Source of the DNA: Glycomyces sambucus
GTDB taxonomy: Bacteria; Actinomycetota; Actinomycetes; Mycobacteriales; Micromonosporaceae
NCBI RefSeq assembly: GCF_900102815.1
Contig: NZ_FNGF01000011.1
Location: 19,581-83,580, forward strand
Reading direction: 5' to 3'
DNA length: 64,000 nucleotides
The translations under genes and the position numbers were made by a program. Under the pieces are notes generated by a model that was given only the letters and a program-made list of their open reading frames with translations, was not told the origin of the DNA and searched no databases. Position 1 is the stretch's first letter, and each line of letters opens with the position of its first letter. Of this stretch, positions 60,126-64,000 are shown piece after piece.

Positions 60126-60728
60126 TCAGACGCGGGGCGGTTCGACCTCGGTCTGGGCCTTGACGACCCCGACCGGGCACGACAGCCCGTTCGGCCCGTG
60201 GTTGCAGTACCCGTTCGGGTTCTTGTGCAGGTACTGCTGGTGGTACTCCTCGGCGAGCCAGTACGGCCCGGCCGGGAGGATCGCGGTGGTGATCGGGCCG
60301 AGCCCGGCGGCGCGCACGATCGGCTCGAACACCTCCTTGCTCGCCTCCGCGGCGGCCTGCTGCTCCGGGGTGGTCGTGTAGATGACCGACCGGTACTGGG
60401 TGCCGATGTCGTTGCCCTGCCGCATGCCCTGCGTCGGGTCGTGGTTCTCCCAGAAGACCTTGAGCAGCGCGTCGTAGTCGACGTCCGCGGGCTCGTAGAC
60501 GACCTTGACGACCTCGGCGTGGCCGGTCAGGCCCGTGCAGACCTCCTCGTAGGAGGGCTTCTCGGTGTTGCCGCCCATGTAGCCGACGGAGGTCGTCCAC
60601 ACGCCGGGGACGCGCCAGAACAGCCGCTCGGCGCCCCAGAAGCAGCCCATGCCGAAGTAGGCGAATTCGGCGTCGGGACCGGGAGTGCCTTCGATGGGGT
60701 GCTTGAGCACCGGGTGCGTGATGGTCAT
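60126..60728 (-). CDS. msrA: Peptide methionine sulfoxide reductase A
   Basis: 200 residues. The catalytic cysteine is in [14 protein letters not shown] (about residue 31). Conserved [50 protein letters not shown] and the C-terminal resolving cysteine region [16 protein letters not shown] are visible. It reduces methionine-S-sulfoxide in proteins with thioredoxin. ATG 60728 is used (MTITHPVL). Separated from photolyase by 82 bp on the same strand. Confidence 0.96.
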   Translation of the reverse strand: MTITHPVLKHPIEGTPGPDAEFAYFGMGCFWGAERLFWRVPGVWTTSVGYMGGNTEKPSYEEVCTGLTGHAEVVKVVYEPADVDYDALLKVFWENHDPTQGMRQGNDIGTQYRSVIYTTTPEQQAAAEASKEVFEPIVRAAGLGPITTAILPAGPYWLAEEYHQQYLHKNPNGYCNHGPNGLSCPVGVVKAQTEVEPPRV

Positions 60729-60901
60729 CCCGCAAGTCTGGCACGCGCGGTGCGGCGCCGCCACGTGTCGCGGGCGACGGCCGGGGACACGGCCGCGGGC
60801 GCCCGGCCCTCACCGACCTGCCGGTCGGCGAGCACGGCGGGCGCCCGCGGTGCGAAGTCTGATCCGTTCGGGCCCTGCCGGGCCGTTCCGTGCCTGCGGG
60901 G

Positions 60902-61168
60902 CTATTCCTTCTCCGCGACGGCGTCGATCGTGCCGTCGCCGTTCAGGTCGACGGCCGCGGTGTCGTACTTGCCGTCGCCGTCCTGGTCGATGAGCACCTG
61001 GTCGATGACGCCGTCGCCGTCGGTGTCGACCGCCAGGAGGTCCGCGGTGCCGTCGTCGTCGACGTCCACGTGGTACTCGACCGACCCGTCTTCGTTGCGG
61101 CGCACGCCGACCGTGTCCTCGGTGCCGTCACCGGTGATGTCCATCTTGTGTACTTCGTCGAAGCCCAT
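60902..61168 (-). CDS. Small protein of five tandem EF-hand-like DxDxDG repeats
   Basis: 88 residues with five loop motifs (DITGDGTEDTV, DVDDDGTADLL, DTDGDGVIDQV, DQDGDGKYDTA, DLNGDGTIDAV) spaced by about 12-16 residues, each with the calcium-ligand pattern of excalibur/thrombospondin type 3 loops. No signal peptide and no membrane helix, so it looks cytosolic, unlike most proteins of this type. AGGAGG precedes ATG 61168 perfectly. Probably binds calcium; role unknown. Divergent from metB. Confidence 0.85.
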   Translation of the reverse strand: MGFDEVHKMDITGDGTEDTVGVRRNEDGSVEYHVDVDDDGTADLLAVDTDGDGVIDQVLIDQDGDGKYDTAAVDLNGDGTIDAVAEKE

Positions 61169-61262
61169 GAGGCACCTCCTGAGTAATGAAGTGGTAAGTG
61201 TCGTCTGCACGATAGCGCGCCTATCCATAGCCAGTGGTACTCGCGTCGGCTAGCTTAGGGGC

Positions 61263-62408
61263 ATGCATGACGGTCACGGGTTTTCCACACTCGCCATCCA
61301 CGCCGGGCAGGAGGCGGATCCGCTTACGGGAGCGGTCGTTCCGCCGATCTACGCGACCTCCACCTACAAGCAGGACGGCGTCGGCGGACTGCGGAGCGGC
61401 TACGAGTACTCCCGGTCGGGCAACCCGACCCGGACGGCGCTGGAGACCTGCCTGGCCGCGATCGAGGGCGGCACCCGCGCGTTCGCGTTCGCCTCCGGGC
61501 TCGCCGCCGAGGACACCATCCTGCGCGCGCTCCTCGCCCCCGGCGACCACGTGATCATCCCCGACGACGCCTACGGCGGCACGTTCCGCCTGTTCGACAA
61601 GGTCGCGACCCGCTGGGGCCTGCGCTACACCGCCGCCCCGATCACCGACCTCGCGGCCGTCGCCGCGGTCATGAGCGAGGGCACCAAGCTGGTGTGGATC
61701 GAGACGCCCACCAACCCGCTGCTCAACATCGCCGACATCGAGCAGATCGCCGACCTCGCGCACCGCCACGGCGCGCTCGTCGTCGTCGACAACACGTTCG
61801 CGAGCCCGTACCTCCAGCAGCCGCTCGCGCTCGGCGCGGACCTCGTCGTCCACTCCACCACCAAGTACATCGGCGGGCACTCCGACGTCGTCGGCGGCGC
61901 GGTCGTCGTCCGCGACGCCGAGATCGCCGACGCGATCGCGTTCCACCACAACGCGATGGGCGCCGTCGCCGGACCGTTCGACGCGTTCCTCACCCTGCGC
62001 GGCATCAAGACCCTGGGCGTGCGCATGGACCGCCACTGCGACAACGCCGAGCGCGTCGCCGAATACCTCTCCGGCCACGCCAAGGTCGCCGAAGTGCGCT
62101 ACCCGGGCCTCGCCGAGCACCCCGGGCACGACGTCGCCGGCAAGCAGATGAAGCGCTACGGCGGCATGGTCTCCTTCCGCCACAAGGACGGCGAGCAGGC
62201 CGCGGTCGACCTGTGCGCCCGCACCGAGGTGTTCACGCTCGGGGAGTCCCTCGGCGGCGTCGAATCCCTCATCGAGCACCCGGGGCGCATGACCCATGCC
62301 TCGGTCGCCGGCAGCGACCTCGAAGTCCCCGCGGACCTCGTGCGGCTGTCGGTCGGCATCGAAGACGCCGACGACCTCCTGGCGGACCTCCGCCAGGCCC
62401 TCGGCTGA
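61263..62408 (+). CDS. Cystathionine gamma-synthase / gamma-lyase family
   Basis: 381 residues. PLP lysine in DLVVHSTTKYIGGHSDVVGGAVV; the cofactor contacts YEYSRSGNPTRTALE, VDNTFASPYLQQPLALGAD and SLGGVESLIEHPGRMTHAS are all intact. Members either make cystathionine from O-succinylhomoserine (MetB) or split it (gamma-lyase); sequence alone does not decide. With cbs at 33692 in the window, the reverse transsulfuration route from homocysteine to cysteine is possible. TAGCTT stands exactly six bases before ATG 61263 (leaderless). The next gene starts 51 bp downstream on the same strand. Confidence 0.92.
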   Translation: MHDGHGFSTLAIHAGQEADPLTGAVVPPIYATSTYKQDGVGGLRSGYEYSRSGNPTRTALETCLAAIEGGTRAFAFASGLAAEDTILRALLAPGDHVIIPDDAYGGTFRLFDKVATRWGLRYTAAPITDLAAVAAVMSEGTKLVWIETPTNPLLNIADIEQIADLAHRHGALVVVDNTFASPYLQQPLALGADLVVHSTTKYIGGHSDVVGGAVVVRDAEIADAIAFHHNAMGAVAGPFDAFLTLRGIKTLGVRMDRHCDNAERVAEYLSGHAKVAEVRYPGLAEHPGHDVAGKQMKRYGGMVSFRHKDGEQAAVDLCARTEVFTLGESLGGVESLIEHPGRMTHASVAGSDLEVPADLVRLSVGIEDADDLLADLRQALG

Positions 62409-62459
62409 CCCGATCGTCCTCCCGTCGAAACCCCTGTCCCCCGCGAGAAAGGACGATCA

Positions 62460-63827
62460 GTGAGCTGGTCGGGAACCACCGCGCAGCAGATAGCGAAGGC
62501 GGTCCGGCGCGGCGACGCGGACGCGGCGTTCGTCGTCGACCACCACCTGCGCCGCATCGAGGACCACCGCGAGGCCGACGCCGCGCTCACCGGCGTGCGC
62601 AAGGTCGAGTCCCTCGCCGAGGCCGCGGCCGTCGACGAGATCGAGAACCGCGACTCCCTGCCCGCCGCGGGCGTGCCCGTCGCGGTCTGCGAGCAGCTCC
62701 CGGTCGCCGGGCACGCCCCGCGGCTCGGCTCCAACGCGGCGGTCCTCCCGATAGCCGACACCGACCACCGTGCGGTGCAGCGCATCCGCGGCGCCGGCGC
62801 GGTCGTCGTCGCCTTCGGGCGCTCCTCCGAACTGGGGCTGTGGCCCGCCACCGACGACGACGGGAACGTCCCGGCCAACCCGTGGCGCCCTGACCGCGGC
62901 ATCGGCGGCCCCTCCGGCGGCACCGCCCTCGCGGTCGCCACCGGCGCGGCCCCGATCGGCATCGGCCTCGACGGCCCCGGCTCGGCCGGCGGCGTCCGCA
63001 CCGCCGCCGCGGCCTGCGGCATCGTCGCCTACAGCCCCGAGCACGTGCCCGCCGACATCGACGCCGACCCCGACCACTGGCTCGGCGGCCACGTCGGCGT
63101 CATGGCGACCACAGTGGACGACGCGGCGCTCGCCTACGCCGCCCTCACCCACCGCGCCCCGCGCACCACCGGCGACCCCGGCCGCCTGCGGATCGCGGCC
63201 ACCAACGTCGCCCCGCTGCCGGCCCGCGTCGACGACGACGCCACGAAGTGGCTGCTCAAGGCCGTCCGCTCGCTCACGGACCTCGGCCACGACACCTTCC
63301 GCGCCAAGCCGCGCTTCGGCGCGCGGCTGACCCCCGCCTCTTCGGGGGCGTGGACGTGCGCGGCGTACCTCCGCAGCCTCAAGTGCGGCCCCGACGGGCT
63401 CCAGCGGCGCACCAAGCGCCTTGTGGCCGTTGGCGAGCGCACCTACCTCGGCGGCCTGTTCGGCGGCGTCCTCGGCGACGGCAACCGGGTCCGGCGGCAC
63501 CTGGAGGACTGGTTCGACCTGGAGGACTACGACGTCCTCATCACCCCCGGCCTGCCCGCGGCGCCGCCCGCGGCGAAGGAGTGGTCGCGCGAACCGCTGC
63601 GCTCCAACGTGGCCCACCTCGCCTCGGCCGCCGCCTTCACCGCCCCGTTCAGCCTCGCCGGGCTCCCGGCGCTGGTCGTCCCGGTCGGCATGCGCTCGGA
63701 CGGCGCCCCGGCCACGGTGCAGCTCGTCGGCCCGCCCGGGTCGACCGGCCGCCTCTTCGACATCGCCGCCCAACTCATCGCCAAGCTCCGGCCCCGGCGC
63801 TACGCGCCCGGCCTGAGCTGGGATTAA
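62460..63827 (+). CDS. Amidase-signature-fold protein with all catalytic triad residues replaced
   Basis: 455 residues from GTG 62460. The overall amidase-signature order is kept: GVPVAVCEQLPVAG, RIRGAGAVVVAFGRSSELG, RGIGGPSGGTALAVATGAAPIGIGLDGPGSAGGVRTAAAACG and the late DVLITPGLPAAPP. Active amidases have GVPVAVKD, GGSSGG and TGGSIR; here the Lys is Cys (AVCEQ), the cis-serine is Pro (GGPSGG) and the nucleophilic serine is Gly (AGGVR). The Ser-Ser-Lys triad is therefore gone, so the usual amide hydrolysis is not expected. It may be a pseudoenzyme with a binding role. Co-directional with metB. Confidence 0.8.
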   Translation: MSWSGTTAQQIAKAVRRGDADAAFVVDHHLRRIEDHREADAALTGVRKVESLAEAAAVDEIENRDSLPAAGVPVAVCEQLPVAGHAPRLGSNAAVLPIADTDHRAVQRIRGAGAVVVAFGRSSELGLWPATDDDGNVPANPWRPDRGIGGPSGGTALAVATGAAPIGIGLDGPGSAGGVRTAAAACGIVAYSPEHVPADIDADPDHWLGGHVGVMATTVDDAALAYAALTHRAPRTTGDPGRLRIAATNVAPLPARVDDDATKWLLKAVRSLTDLGHDTFRAKPRFGARLTPASSGAWTCAAYLRSLKCGPDGLQRRTKRLVAVGERTYLGGLFGGVLGDGNRVRRHLEDWFDLEDYDVLITPGLPAAPPAAKEWSREPLRSNVAHLASAAAFTAPFSLAGLPALVVPVGMRSDGAPATVQLVGPPGSTGRLFDIAAQLIAKLRPRRYAPGLSWD

Positions 63828-63838
63828 GCACTGGCGCA

Positions 63839-63895
63839 ACCGTTCACGGTTTGGGGCCGGGCCGCTGTGCGGCCCGGCCCCAAACCGTGAACGGT
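63839..63895 (+). terminator. Terminator of the amidase-like gene, 26-bp perfect stem
   Basis: Arms 63839-63864 and 63870-63895 pair without mismatch (starting ACCGTTCACGGTTTGGGGCC) around loop CTGTG, followed by GATTT. The longest perfect stem in the window. Confidence 0.88.
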
Positions 63896-63907
63896 GATTT
63901 GCGTGCC

Positions 63908-64000
63908 GCTCCCCGCTCCCCGCTCCCCGCTCCCCGCTCCCCGCTCCCCGCTCCCCGCTCCCCGCTCCCCGCTCCCCGCTCCCCGCTCCCCGCTCCCCGC
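63908..64000. repeat. 7-bp tandem repeat (GCTCCCC)n running off the window edge
   Basis: Thirteen perfect copies of GCTCCCC plus two bases up to the last base of the window, directly after the amidase terminator. The minus strand reads (GGGGAGC)n, every unit a G-tract of four with a three-base loop. Confidence 0.95.

Noticed and set aside
61283..61291. DnaA-box-like TTTTCCACA near the metB start
   Set aside because: One mismatch to the consensus and located inside the coding sequence (GFSTLAIHAG); a single copy with no neighbours.

Overview
The window is uniformly very GC-rich, densely packed chromosomal DNA from an actinobacterium. Diagnostic genes are a DnaE1 replicative polymerase, CrgA, a class E sortase, DUF4192, DUF6220 and DUF7144 proteins, an unsplit LarC and a bilobed ECF ATPase. 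Many genes carry a TANNNT -10 element six bases before the start codon, the leaderless promoter layout common in Actinomycetota. I infer a Micromonospora/Glycomyces-like lineage, but the family is not certain from sequence alone. There is no sign of prophage, insertion sequence, CRISPR array, tRNA or rRNA.

Layout. 0-4.6 kb: an ECF vitamin/metal uptake operon (truncated secreted protein, EcfT, fused EcfA-A', S component). 4.6-8.2 kb: small genes (SUMF1-like, DoxX-like, CMD-like) and a divergent LysR/SDR pair. 8.3-13.4 kb: dnaE1, then an XRE regulator divergent from a small membrane protein. 13.5-24.3 kb: DUF4192, a MobA-like protein, then the origin-proximal block known from other actinobacteria (rhomboid, ppiA, crgA, sortase E, pabA/trpG) interleaved with an aminotransferase, a Raf-inhibitor-like protein and a thiolase. 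24.4-32.0 kb: membrane proteins, a NarL-type two-component system, an AhpD-like protein, an Rpn-like protein and three translationally coupled Nudix hydrolases. 32.1-40.5 kb: gnd, cbs, an SRPBCC/ArsR pair, a secreted GH18 chitinase, an MHYT sensor and class I fumarase. 40.6-44.8 kb: rpsF-ssb-rpsR-rplI and dnaB. 44.9-52.5 kb: a zinc-ribbon protein, a GT-C glycosyltransferase, an anti-sigma-like ATPase, a GDPD, larB-larC, a PH-domain protein and a Tat-exported multicopper oxidase. 52.7-58.9 kb: a large LuxR (LAL) regulator, an MMPL transporter and its divergent MarR. 58.9-63.8 kb: photolyase, msrA, an EF-hand-like repeat protein, metB and a degenerate amidase. The window ends inside a 7-bp tandem repeat.

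The most notable signal is an array of six co-directional, perfect DnaA boxes (TTATCCACA/TTGTCCACA) spaced 11, 22, 11, 12 and 11 bp immediately upstream of dnaB, with no dnaA, dnaN or AT-rich unwinding element beside it. Other points: an rpsF leader that can sequester its own Shine-Dalgarno, a zinc-ligand-free S18 in the main ribosomal operon, an amidase that has lost all three catalytic triad residues, several redox-type proteins lacking their signature cysteines, and repeat arrays with G-quadruplex potential. Convergent gene pairs are almost always separated by long perfect GC-rich hairpins without U-tracts.
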